From contig JACNKX010000148.1 in the NCBI GenBank assembly GCA_014381825.1, positions 24,079-88,078 on the forward strand: a stretch of 64,000 bases of DNA, written 5' to 3'. Made by a program: the position numbers and the translations under genes. Each line of letters starts with the position of its first letter. The first letter of the stretch is position 1. The notes beneath the pieces were generated by a model. That model ran no database searches and was not told where the DNA came from. It saw nothing but the letters and a program-made list of their open reading frames with translations. Source of the DNA: Planctomycetota bacterium. Lineage in GTDB: Bacteria; Planctomycetota; Planctomycetia; Pirellulales; Pirellulaceae. Positions 56,701 through 64,000 of this stretch are shown piece by piece.

Positions 56701-57408
56701 CACGGCGAGATAGCCTTGCGGAACAATCGATCCGAACGACGGAGCGCCGTGCGGATGAGTGACCCAGCGCGAGCCGGTCTCGCTGTTGATCCATTCTGTA
56801 CTCCCAGTCTCCGCATCCACGGCATGAATGAAGATTCCCATGAAGGGCCAAATGCCGGCGGTGAAATAAACTGTGTCATCCATCAGCACTGGTCCGCCAC
56901 GAATCGGCCACATCGATATCAGTCGATCATTGCCAACGATGCGACTGTCTTCTGGTCCGCCACGAATCTTCCAGAGCAGCGAGCCGTCATTCGCTTTGAT
57001 GCAATACAGATACCCATCGTCGCTGGCCGCATAGATTCGATCGCGAGAGGCCACAGGGGCAAATCGAACTGGGCCTTCGGTATAGAACCGCCACGCTTGT
57101 TCGCCGGACTCCGTCTTATACGCGGTGATCGAATCGTTCACGGTTGATCCGAGGATCAGCAGATCTCCAACAACGATCGGCTGATGAACGGCATCAAATT
57201 GCAGCTTCGCCTGCGACGTCGGCCAGGCTGGGCGAGTTTTCGGCAACTCCAATGTCCACGTCAGATGGAGTTCCTCGGGCAACGGATCAGGAGAAGCGTT
57301 AGATCTCGCCGCGTCGTATCGCCACATCGGCCAATCACCGGCCTGCAGCGTTCCTCTCGCGAAGAGCGTTAGAACGAGAGCAACCACGGTTAGAAATACT
57401 CGCATCAT
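53758..57408 (-). CDS. Secreted PQQ-propeller protein with decayed methyltransferase-like and malectin-like domains
   Basis: 1216 residues with a signal peptide (RVFLTVVALVLTLFARGTLQ); AGGAACAG precedes two adjacent ATGs. The first WD/PQQ-type propeller spans ~25-430 (AYKTESGEQAWRFYTEG, GYLYCIKANDGSLLWKIRGG). Residues ~455-590 resemble a Rossmann methyltransferase domain (AGYALVLGVRSPEISEQLV, MQVIAIASDETSVATLRRHL, HSLRPYGGFACWEL) without the glycine-rich SAM loop. A second propeller spans ~600-1060 (GRMLWEKDLPGLGTYYDTTK, HTGNVLWTRNAEFS). The end (~1110-1216) looks malectin-like (SYTVRLTFAELEDRAVGERV, ISVHFHNVRGEATLSGLQL), so carbohydrate binding is likely. It lies 29 bp downstream of the TPR gene. 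No catalytic PQQ dehydrogenase residues were recognised. Confidence 0.85.
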   Translation of the reverse strand: MMRVFLTVVALVLTLFARGTLQAGDWPMWRYDAARSNASPDPLPEELHLTWTLELPKTRPAWPTSQAKLQFDAVHQPIVVGDLLILGSTVNDSITAYKTESGEQAWRFYTEGPVRFAPVASRDRIYAASDDGYLYCIKANDGSLLWKIRGGPEDSRIVGNDRLISMWPIRGGPVLMDDTVYFTAGIWPFMGIFIHAVDAETGSTEWINSETGSRWVTHPHGAPSFGSIVPQGYLAVNGDRLFVPGGRSLPGIFDRHTGKMEYFEFGGKGSGGWSVVAHDDFYVVDNAAFATQGNKSLGSFPIDAVAGETAIGKTTGHDISGAIHVSISPDRKGKEAQKIELKPTSSWPVSSPDLPVLMVAGTRAYAGREALVAAFDVVAARKANKLLPPTWSAAIDGTPRSTIAGDNKLFVVCDSRIQCFSESKTLAPRIFPPATAGMPRKAIAVVDAIVDRAPSPAGYALVLGVRSPEISEQLVSRTEMQVIAIASDETSVATLRRHLSLIGTYGSRVAAINRKLSDVTLPPYFANVVTGEVTAAAGSTELAALVQIAFHSLRPYGGFACWELTSAQHDAVADIVADRDIPNAELSRNGELTYLTRIGALPGSDNWTHQYADAANSVVSRDSLVKTPLGLLWFGGPPNDKVLPRHGHGPSPQVAGGRLVIEGADMLRCVDVYTGRMLWEKDLPGLGTYYDTTKHFAGAGEIGSNYVTLPDAVYVVYHDVILHIDSVTGETLRTIRLDADSASPNPTWGYLAVEGDRLIATSSPVAVDDEKSAAKADRISELLSAAQYSSSSRHLVVMNRHTGNVLWTRNAEFSFRHNAIAAAGERIYCIDSMSDVQFQTLQRRGLKPPTKPRLFALNAATGEVIWSTNEDVFGTFLNYSREHDILLQAGSAYRDRAKDEASAGMVAYRGQDGNVLWKELSQKYSGPCLLWRDKIITNGAGGFELDLLTGETTGWKYKRMYGCNTAVGSEHLLTFRSGAAGFCDLAGDSGTGNIGGFRSSCTANLIAADGVLNAPDYTRTCVCAYQNQCSLALIHMPDVEQWTFSNLDASPKEFAVNLGAPGDHRDPGGTMWYDQPSIGGRSPDLPIKLSGDSVRPLLRHSSQVVPLGDAFDWVASSGVVGIESIEQDLGVAIKRSYTVRLTFAELEDRAVGERVFDVSIQGQKVLEGFDIASETEGALRGIVKEFTGITSDSTISVHFHNVRGEATLSGLQLIPE

Positions 57409-57437
57409 CTGTTCCTAATCATCTCTAAGTCGGGAAT

Positions 57438-60400
57438 CTATATTAGTGACCACGTAAGCACGCGAGACCATAGTGCCGCGAGCGGACGTTTGTGCTTCTC
57501 CGCAAGTCGCCAACATACGAAGTGATATAGTCTACGTTGTAGCTGGTCCGTTTGCGTTAGTCTGCGCTTTTGATTCGATTTGAGACTTGCAATCGCTTCT
57601 GAGTAGCTCGTGTTGCTATCGCTACCGAGCAGCGAACATGCCAAATGGAGGAGATCGTACATCTCCTGATAATACTCGTTCATTTCGGAACGATGGAGTT
57701 GAACGATCAACTGCGACGCTTCGTCGATGCGAGCCTTCGCCAAATGCTCCGCCACAAGCCACAGGTTGTGTAAGCACACGGTGTGGTCATTTCCCCGCTG
57801 GACAGCGTGGCGACACACGTTGGCCGCTAGAGTCGCACGGCGTTTCTGCCATAAAGCGACGACGAGCGGAAAGTACATATATGGCTCGGCGTTACGTTCC
57901 TGCCAATCCTTCATCCAGCTGATTACGTGCGCCGGTTGGAGCGCATCGAGATATGCACTGCCAACCGCCCACCACGTCTGATCGTGCTCGCGAAGCTGCT
58001 TCTTGTGCCAAAACGCGAATCCCTTCAAATCGTAATACCGGTCTGGTCTTCCGAGCAGTGTGATGTACTCAGCGGTCGCTTCCGTCCAGAGTTCCGGTTT
58101 GTCTTGGAGCTCTTGCAAGCGAGACCGACAGCGGCCGATTTTTTTCAGTTGGTCCGCAATTTGTACCCAAGCAGCAGCCACCGGCGCGGCGACCGACGCT
58201 TGGGCAAAGACCTTGTCTTCGATGATGTCCAGCGCCCGCGGTCCCCAGGCTTGCTCTTGGTATCCAGCCATCGCGATTTGAATCGGAGTGGTGGTTTCCA
58301 GTGCCTCGTCGCAAAGAGTAAGAAATGCTTCGTCCGCCTGCTTTCTGTCGCGTTGTTTGCAAAACAGACAAACGCGTTTCGCCGCGGCGTAACCGACCGG
58401 CAGATGCTCGGCAGTTCGCTCCAACGTTTGATTCGCCGCATCGAACTCGCCGTCTTCGATTTGCATGTCGAACAATGACAGCGCCCCGTAGGCGTAATCA
58501 TCCAAGGCATCAATCGATCGCTGAAAGCACTGCTTGGCCCGATCTCGCTCCGGCTTTTGCTGCAACGCATCGCCGAGCGTTCCCCAAGCTGCCGGATCGC
58601 GGGGCGCAACGCGCGCCTGCTGCTCGGCTGCTTCGATCCACGCATCGAGTTGCTCGGTCGCTTCATACCAAGCTGCGAGACGATTCCAAGCCCAGTAGTA
58701 ATCCGCATCGACTTCCACCACTTCACGCATCAGGGTGATTGCCTGATCGATGTTTCCACGTTCGGCCTCGATACCAGCGATACGTGCTCGCAACGCGACG
58801 GGAATTGCATCGCCGAAGATTTCGGGTCGGCAGATAGCGATCGCTTCGTCGTAACGCCCTTCTTCGGTGAGGTAGTATGCCTTCGTCGTATAAGCATCAA
58901 CATTCCGAGGATTCAGCGCGATTGCACGATCGATTGCCTCGAACGCTTCAGCGCGATCTTCGGGGCGAGTCAGAACGTCCGCGAGGATTAACCACGATCG
59001 AGCTTCGTCTGGTCGCTCGCGGCTCAGTTCGCGTGCGAGTTCAGTGACAATCGTCGGATCGCTTAACTCGTCGCTCCAGGTTCGCAGTTGTCCCCAGGCG
59101 AACTCGTATCCCGGTTCCATCCGAGCGGCTTCACGAAGTTGGTCGAGCGCTCCGTCTCGATCGTCGAGCTTCCATAGCAGCAGTGCCAGGAAGCCGCGAT
59201 TGCGAACTTCGCGCGGGTCGTGTTCGATTGCCAATTCGAGGATCTCGCGGGCCTTTGCTTGTTCGCCGAGCGCTTCGTAGGCCTCGGACAGCTGGCGACG
59301 CGCGTCGCTCCAAGTCGAGTTGATTTCCAACGCTCGCGTCAGCGCCGCAACTTCGCCTTCACGATCTTGCTTCGCGCGGCAAACCATTGCGAGTTCGAGC
59401 CACAGTCGCGGAAGGAGCGGAAAACGCTCGACGGCTTCGGTTGCGAGCGAGTGAGCCTCGTCGAACTGTTGCATGTCGGACAAGTGTTTCACGAGCGCGT
59501 CCCAGGCGTGCCACAAGTCCGGTCGAGCCTCCCGAGCGTCTCGCAGCACTGCCAACAGCTCAGTGTCGTCGTACGTTGTCAGTGCGTACTCGCGGAACAG
59601 CAACAATCCGTCACCGAAGGTCACTTGTTGCTTCAATTCTTCTTGCACGAATTGCAACGCTTCGACCCGTTCTGCTTTGGAATCACAAAGTGTTATCAAA
59701 GCCGAAAACGCCGGATCATAATCCACCGACAGGTGAATCGCCTCGCGACAGTGCTGTTTGGCGTCTTCGGTGTTCCCTTGAGCTTCAGCGATTCTGGCGA
59801 GAATCCACCCGGCGATAGGCGAACTTGGCTCGAGCGCGAACGCAACATCCGCTTGTTCCTGCGCTGCTTCGTACTGTTTGAGATGGCAGAGCGTAATGGC
59901 CAACTCGCGGCGGGCCCACGCGTCACTCGGGTGTTGTTCGATCAGATCTCGCAGAGCGGCTTCACCGGTCTCTGGCGAGTCGTCGTTACGCAACCATTCG
60001 ATCAACGCAACGCGCAACGAATAGCTCTTTGGGTTGTTTTCTACCGCCGATCGCAGATGAGCGATGGCCGCTTGCGGACCATCCAGCATCGCGGAAATAC
60101 TGGCCACTGCGTCGTGCGCGTCCCTGGCCAGCGGTTCGGCGGCAAGCACCTGCTTCCAAGTATCAAGAGCTGCCGGATGATCGCCGCGATAGCTGGCCAA
60201 ATGCGCCGCTGTCCGCAACCAAGCGACTCGATGCGATACTTCCTTGGCATCGGCGAGCAATTTGTCGGCGCGATCAAGAAGGTTGTACCGGCCAAAGAAG
60301 TCCGCGGCGAACAACAGCAAGTCAGGGTCTTCCCGCCGCAGGGTCAGCGCCGAGTCGATCGTTGCGATTGCCGCTGGAGTTTGTTCCAGCGTTTCATACG

Positions 60401-62411
60401 CATCGCACAGTGTTCGAGCTGGCCAGGCGGACTTTGAAGCGAACCGCGAGAATCGATCGCGCAAGAAGTCGATCGCCTCGTCGGTCTTGTGAAGATATCG
60501 TGACGCTGCAAAGTAGCTTCGCGAGCGCCGCTCGTCCTTGTCGTCTAAGCACGCGGCGATGCGATATAGCTGGGTCGCGTCTGAGCGTTGGTCCACATCC
60601 CATAGCAAATCAGCAAGAGACGCATACCCGCGACCGTCGTACGGGCGATGACGAATGGCCCGCTCCAAGACATAGCGTGCCTGTGGCTGCTCGCGTGCAT
60701 CAGCAAGTAGCTCTTGGCCATATCGAATCCAAAACAGCGGATCGCCTGGCTTGTCATAAAGCTCCTTGAGCACGCTCAGTCGATCTTCGCGACGCCCGAG
60801 CTCTTCCAAGCAATTCAACTTGCTCATGAGAAAATTGCCGTCGTCGGGATACTTCTCAAGCATGGCTTCGATCGCGCCCAGTGAACCGCCTGTGTCGGCA
60901 TCGTATCCAGCTAGATTCGCTCTCGCACGAAGTGTCAGCCGATGCGAGGAATCAGCGTTGATCATTTGCTCGTAAATGTCTTGTGCGTCCTCCCGATGAT
61001 GCTTCTCCAAAGCGACATCAAGCCGATGCAGGTGATCGAACATTTCCGTATCGGGAAGCTCCAAGTCGTCCCACAGATGGACTTGATATTTTGGGATCAT
61101 CGCCATTCCACGTGGGCCACAGCTGGCATAGTGCTCCAGCATCTTCTCGGTCAGAAACTCGCTTGTAAAGCGAACCGTCGGGTCGCGGATCAGCAGTGTT
61201 CCTCGAATTGCGTCGTAGCCGATCACTGCCTGAAGATGGGCCGAACCCACGTCGACGGTCGTCAATGTGAAAGGGATGCCACGATCGATTAGTGCGACCG
61301 CACTGTCGAGTGTCACGCGAAACTCGCGAGTCGCGAATCCGTTCTCTTCGGCCCATTGACGCTCTCGATAAGCCGGTGTGCCGTCGTAACAAATGTGCTC
61401 CGCGACTTGCAGATGGTCCGTCTGTCGCCCCCAAAATCTCGCCAAGGCCGAGATTGTCGCCGGCGCACAAGTGACATGATTCTGTCGAACGAACTCGACC
61501 GCCAATCGTCTCCGCCCCGGCAATTCATCTCGTCGCTCCATGCGATCCGCGAAGCTTGTTTGAAAGTCCTCGCCCACCTCTCGCGCGTGTCGTATGGCTT
61601 CGTCAAAGTCCCCGCAGTAATAGGCGGCATCCGCACGCATCGAGGCCAGCCATTTTGTTCGATCTTTCTCATGCTGCATCAATGGAAAGAACTGAGGTAG
61701 GCTTTCGTAGTTCGCACGCGATTCGTCGTACATCTCCAACTCATTCTGAAGCGTCGCCAGATGGCCGACTAAGTCGCCCGCTTCGAGCCGACCGATTGCT
61801 TCGGATAACAATGCTAGAGCTTCGTCGTCGCGCCCTGCTTGAACCAATTGATGCGCAACTGCTTGGACCGATGGTCGGTACCACGGTCGCAATTCGAGCG
61901 ACCGCTGAGCCGTCTCCAACGCTTCGTCTCGCCGATCTTGCATCTCCAATAAATGTGAACGCTCGACCCAGATCCAAGCACGCTCAGGAGCCAGTGCTTC
62001 AGCGCGATCGATCCACGTCTCGGCGGATTGGAAGTCGCGAGCGAGTCCGCAAATACGAGCCCGCAGGGCGAACCAGTCTGCTCGCAACGCAGGCGTCGCA
62101 TCCGCAAAGTCACCGGCCTCGACGCTGAACTTCCACATTGCCCACGGACCCCGACGGCTGACGGCGGAGAGAAGATGGTAATAACATGTCTCGATATTCC
62201 GCGGTTCATCACGCCACGCCGCGCGAAGCAAGACTCCTCCCAGTCGTGGCGAGCCCAGGTTCATCGCGAGTCGACCTGCCAGAAGTCTCGCTTCCGTTCC
62301 CTGCCAATCTTGGAGCGGACCAAGTTCCTTGCTGGCGTCGTACGCCTTGAGATACTGACCGCTCTGATACAGATCGCGGACTTGTTGAAGTTGAGATAGC
62401 GCCACCGACAT
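57438..62411 (-). CDS. Giant TPR protein with embedded C39-like peptidase domain
   Basis: 1657 residues from ATG 62411 (GGGGGAAC upstream); no signal peptide. TPR-like repeats at ~1-290 lead into a papain-fold C39-like domain at ~300-445: QNHVTCAPATISALARFWGR with Cys315, VDVGSAHLQAVIGYDAIRGT with His392, and LLIRDPTVRF with Asp410, a complete-looking triad. TPR arrays then fill ~450-1500 (HPAALDTWKQVLAAEPLARD, GEAALRDLIEQHPSDAWARR, DGALDQLREAARMEPGYEFA). The C-terminal ~150 residues are helical and basic. C39 domains normally cut double-glycine leaders or act as nucleotide-free C39-like modules; here the substrate may be held by the TPRs. It heads a run with the PQQ and CpdA genes. Confidence 0.85.
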   Translation of the reverse strand: MSVALSQLQQVRDLYQSGQYLKAYDASKELGPLQDWQGTEARLLAGRLAMNLGSPRLGGVLLRAAWRDEPRNIETCYYHLLSAVSRRGPWAMWKFSVEAGDFADATPALRADWFALRARICGLARDFQSAETWIDRAEALAPERAWIWVERSHLLEMQDRRDEALETAQRSLELRPWYRPSVQAVAHQLVQAGRDDEALALLSEAIGRLEAGDLVGHLATLQNELEMYDESRANYESLPQFFPLMQHEKDRTKWLASMRADAAYYCGDFDEAIRHAREVGEDFQTSFADRMERRDELPGRRRLAVEFVRQNHVTCAPATISALARFWGRQTDHLQVAEHICYDGTPAYRERQWAEENGFATREFRVTLDSAVALIDRGIPFTLTTVDVGSAHLQAVIGYDAIRGTLLIRDPTVRFTSEFLTEKMLEHYASCGPRGMAMIPKYQVHLWDDLELPDTEMFDHLHRLDVALEKHHREDAQDIYEQMINADSSHRLTLRARANLAGYDADTGGSLGAIEAMLEKYPDDGNFLMSKLNCLEELGRREDRLSVLKELYDKPGDPLFWIRYGQELLADAREQPQARYVLERAIRHRPYDGRGYASLADLLWDVDQRSDATQLYRIAACLDDKDERRSRSYFAASRYLHKTDEAIDFLRDRFSRFASKSAWPARTLCDAYETLEQTPAAIATIDSALTLRREDPDLLLFAADFFGRYNLLDRADKLLADAKEVSHRVAWLRTAAHLASYRGDHPAALDTWKQVLAAEPLARDAHDAVASISAMLDGPQAAIAHLRSAVENNPKSYSLRVALIEWLRNDDSPETGEAALRDLIEQHPSDAWARRELAITLCHLKQYEAAQEQADVAFALEPSSPIAGWILARIAEAQGNTEDAKQHCREAIHLSVDYDPAFSALITLCDSKAERVEALQFVQEELKQQVTFGDGLLLFREYALTTYDDTELLAVLRDAREARPDLWHAWDALVKHLSDMQQFDEAHSLATEAVERFPLLPRLWLELAMVCRAKQDREGEVAALTRALEINSTWSDARRQLSEAYEALGEQAKAREILELAIEHDPREVRNRGFLALLLWKLDDRDGALDQLREAARMEPGYEFAWGQLRTWSDELSDPTIVTELARELSRERPDEARSWLILADVLTRPEDRAEAFEAIDRAIALNPRNVDAYTTKAYYLTEEGRYDEAIAICRPEIFGDAIPVALRARIAGIEAERGNIDQAITLMREVVEVDADYYWAWNRLAAWYEATEQLDAWIEAAEQQARVAPRDPAAWGTLGDALQQKPERDRAKQCFQRSIDALDDYAYGALSLFDMQIEDGEFDAANQTLERTAEHLPVGYAAAKRVCLFCKQRDRKQADEAFLTLCDEALETTTPIQIAMAGYQEQAWGPRALDIIEDKVFAQASVAAPVAAAWVQIADQLKKIGRCRSRLQELQDKPELWTEATAEYITLLGRPDRYYDLKGFAFWHKKQLREHDQTWWAVGSAYLDALQPAHVISWMKDWQERNAEPYMYFPLVVALWQKRRATLAANVCRHAVQRGNDHTVCLHNLWLVAEHLAKARIDEASQLIVQLHRSEMNEYYQEMYDLLHLACSLLGSDSNTSYSEAIASLKSNQKRRLTQTDQLQRRLYHFVCWRLAEKHKRPLAALWSRVLTWSLI

Positions 62412-62547
62412 GTTGTTCCCCCGATTGATCTCGCTGCTCTATCGAAGATGATACTGAATCGACGCGCTGGGTTCGAATCCTCGCGATAAGATCCGTCAGA
62501 GAATTTGCCGCGTTGTACATCGCCCCGCTTTCGCGACAATATGCAAC

Positions 62548-63891
62548 ATGGCTGATCGAACCCCGAAGATCGCGTATCTGACCGCCGGTGCGGCGGGAAT
62601 GTATTGCGGCAGCTGTATGCACGACAATACGCTGGCCAGCGCATTGACGCGGCTGGGGGTCGATGTCCAGTTAATTCCCACGTACACGCCAATTCGCACC
62701 GATGAAGAAGATGTAAGCATCGACCAGATCTTCTTTGGAGGCATCAATGTCTTTCTAGAACAGAAAGTGCCCGGCTTTCGCTTTTTGCCGAGCTTTGTTC
62801 GGTCATTGCTTGATCGTCCCAGCTTGATCCGCTGGGCGACCAAAAGAGCGTCGTCGACGAGTCCAGATTCGCTCGGAGCGCTGACGGTTTCGATGCTCCG
62901 AGGCGATCAGGGATACCAAGCCGCCGAAGTGACCAAGATCTGCGACTGGTTATCAAAGACGGCGCATCCCGATCTTGTCAACTTCAGCAACGTCATGATT
63001 GCGGGTTGCGTGCCTCATCTTAAGCGAGAGCTGAATGTACCTGTCGTCGTCACGTTGCAAGGCGACGATGTCTTCCTAGAAAGCTTGCCCGAGCCGTACA
63101 AGTCACGAGCGCTCGCTGAAATTCGAAACTTGGTCCAACACATCGACGCATTCCTAGCGCACAGCCAGTACTATGCCAACTTCATGTCCAAATATCTCGG
63201 CATTCCGCCAGAGAAGTTTCGCGTCGTACCCTTGGGTATCGAGACGACAGGTTTCCGGCCAGCCGACGAATCTCCCGACGAACGCAAAGACAAACCGAAG
63301 ACGATCGGTTATCTGGCTCGTTTAGCACCGGAGAAAGGCTTGCACGTGTTGGTCGATGCGTTTATCGAACTGAGTAAGCGCGACGCGACTCAAGATGTGC
63401 GGTTGGAGATCGCCGGATGGCTCGGCGAGAACAATCGCCAGTACGCAGAAGCCGAATTCGCGAAACTGCACGAGGCCGGATTGCGAGACCGCTTTCACTA
63501 TGCAGGTTCGATCAGTCGAGACGAGAAGGTCGCCTTCTTACACCGACTCGATGTGCTCTCCGTCCCGACGACTTACTGCGAGCCAAAGGGCTTGTTCGTC
63601 TTGGAGGCGTTAGCGGCGTGTGTCCCCGTCGTCTTGCCATCGCACGGCGCGTTCCCCGAGTTGATCAAAGCGACCGGTGGTGGTCGGCTTGTCGAACCGA
63701 ACAATCCGATCGCGCTCGCCGATGAATTGGAAAGGACGCTGCTCGATCCGTCAGCTTGTCGCCGCTTGGGCCACGAAGGTGCCAAGGTTGTTCACGAGCG
63801 ATATAACGCACAAGTCATGGCGCGAGCGACGCTCGACGTGTTATCTGAGTTCGTCCCCGCAGGCAACTTCGCGTCCGAAGACGGTCGATAG
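62548..63891 (+). CDS. GT4-type glycosyltransferase
   Basis: 447 residues from ATG 62548; no strong ribosome site. The N-terminal donor-side fold starts IAYLTAGAAGMYCGSCMHDN, a variant typical of planctomycete relatives. VPVVVTLQGDDVFLESLP and HIDAFLAHSQYYANFM follow. The C-terminal GT-B half has FRVVPLGIETTGFRPADES, IGYLARLAPEKGLHVLVDAF, RFHYAGSISRDEKVAFLHRL, SVPTTYCEPKGLFVLEALAA and VVLPSHGAFPELIKATGGGR; the EPKGLFVLEAL stretch matches the GT4 EX7E motif. Retaining transfer from a nucleotide sugar is expected; the acceptor is unknown. It is divergent from the giant TPR gene; the last 109 bases of the window hold no visible gene. Confidence 0.92.
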   Translation: MADRTPKIAYLTAGAAGMYCGSCMHDNTLASALTRLGVDVQLIPTYTPIRTDEEDVSIDQIFFGGINVFLEQKVPGFRFLPSFVRSLLDRPSLIRWATKRASSTSPDSLGALTVSMLRGDQGYQAAEVTKICDWLSKTAHPDLVNFSNVMIAGCVPHLKRELNVPVVVTLQGDDVFLESLPEPYKSRALAEIRNLVQHIDAFLAHSQYYANFMSKYLGIPPEKFRVVPLGIETTGFRPADESPDERKDKPKTIGYLARLAPEKGLHVLVDAFIELSKRDATQDVRLEIAGWLGENNRQYAEAEFAKLHEAGLRDRFHYAGSISRDEKVAFLHRLDVLSVPTTYCEPKGLFVLEALAACVPVVLPSHGAFPELIKATGGGRLVEPNNPIALADELERTLLDPSACRRLGHEGAKVVHERYNAQVMARATLDVLSEFVPAGNFASEDGR

Positions 63892-64000
63892 TCAACTGCG
63901 ATAACACTGTAGCAGCCATCGACGCCCTGCAAATGTAGAATGTCCCGAATGGCATTAACTTATCTCAACTCATGTGCTGGTCGATGTTAAGGCTTGCTGC

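Noticed and set aside
59220-60437. 405-residue plus-strand ORF
   Set aside because: Antisense shadow of the giant TPR gene, whose repeats and composition clearly mark the coding strand.
62465-62500. GGTTCGAATCC-like T-loop suggesting a tRNA
   Set aside because: The flanking bases do not form a proper five-pair T stem on either strand, and no acceptor, D or anticodon arms could be drawn.
1-64000. CRISPR arrays, integrases, phage or plasmid genes
   Set aside because: No regularly spaced direct repeats and no transposase, recombinase or phage structural proteins were seen in any frame.

Overview
The window looks like chromosome of a planctomycete, probably of the Pirellula/Rhodopirellula type. 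This rests on gene content: two PSCyt1/DUF1549/DUF1553 cytochrome-like proteins, four DUF1501 proteins, a DUF1559 protein, an ECF sigma factor next to a Ser/Thr kinase, several large kinases, Tat-exported Gfo/Idh-type proteins, and very long TPR and PQQ-propeller proteins. The species was not identified. No transposase, integrase, CRISPR array, rRNA or tRNA was found, so this reads as native chromosome rather than an island.

Layout. 1-7.6 kb (minus strand): a Ser/Thr kinase cut by the window edge, its ECF sigma factor, an orphan NodU/CmcH-type carbamoyltransferase, a small parvulin, an AIM24-family protein and an FHA-class III cyclase. 7.7-11.2 kb (plus): a solitary CpaF/VirB11-like ATPase overlapping a secreted STN-like protein, then an exported parvulin. 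11.2-20.7 kb: DUF1559, a Tat-exported oxidoreductase-like protein, a CPBP protease, pyruvate phosphate dikinase, an alginate-export-type porin and a Gfo/Idh oxidoreductase. 21-25.7 kb: PSCyt1 protein with a LamG insert plus DUF1501. 26-29.4 kb: three-subunit NAD(P) transhydrogenase. 29.6-35.8 kb: DUF1501, PSCyt1, DUF1501. 35.9-41.7 kb: two divergent Ser/Thr kinases and an FHA-EAL protein. 41.7-44.1 kb (minus): DUF1501 and an amidohydrolase. 44.3-49.7 kb (plus): ApbE flavin transferase, TPR/FMN-binding protein, nucleotidyltransferase-like protein and a NapH-NapG-type polyferredoxin. 49.7-53 kb: anchored methyltransferase and a frameshifted HerA-like ATPase. 53-62.4 kb (minus): a three-gene run of TPR protein with an embedded C39-like peptidase domain, PQQ-propeller/malectin protein and CpdA-like phosphodiesterase. 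62.5 kb to the end: a GT4 glycosyltransferase.

The best candidates for under-described biology are: (1) the kinase plus FHA-EAL neighbourhood, which could link Ser/Thr phosphorylation to cyclic-di-GMP turnover; (2) the ApbE/FMN-binding/polyferredoxin set, an apparent flavin-based electron-transfer system outside the cytoplasm; (3) the solitary CpaF ATPase with an STN-like protein and a parvulin, divergent from an FHA-cyclase; and (4) the 1657-residue TPR protein with an intact-looking Cys-His-Asp C39-like domain, followed by a PQQ protein carrying a decayed methyltransferase-like domain. All functional links are inferred from sequence and gene order only.
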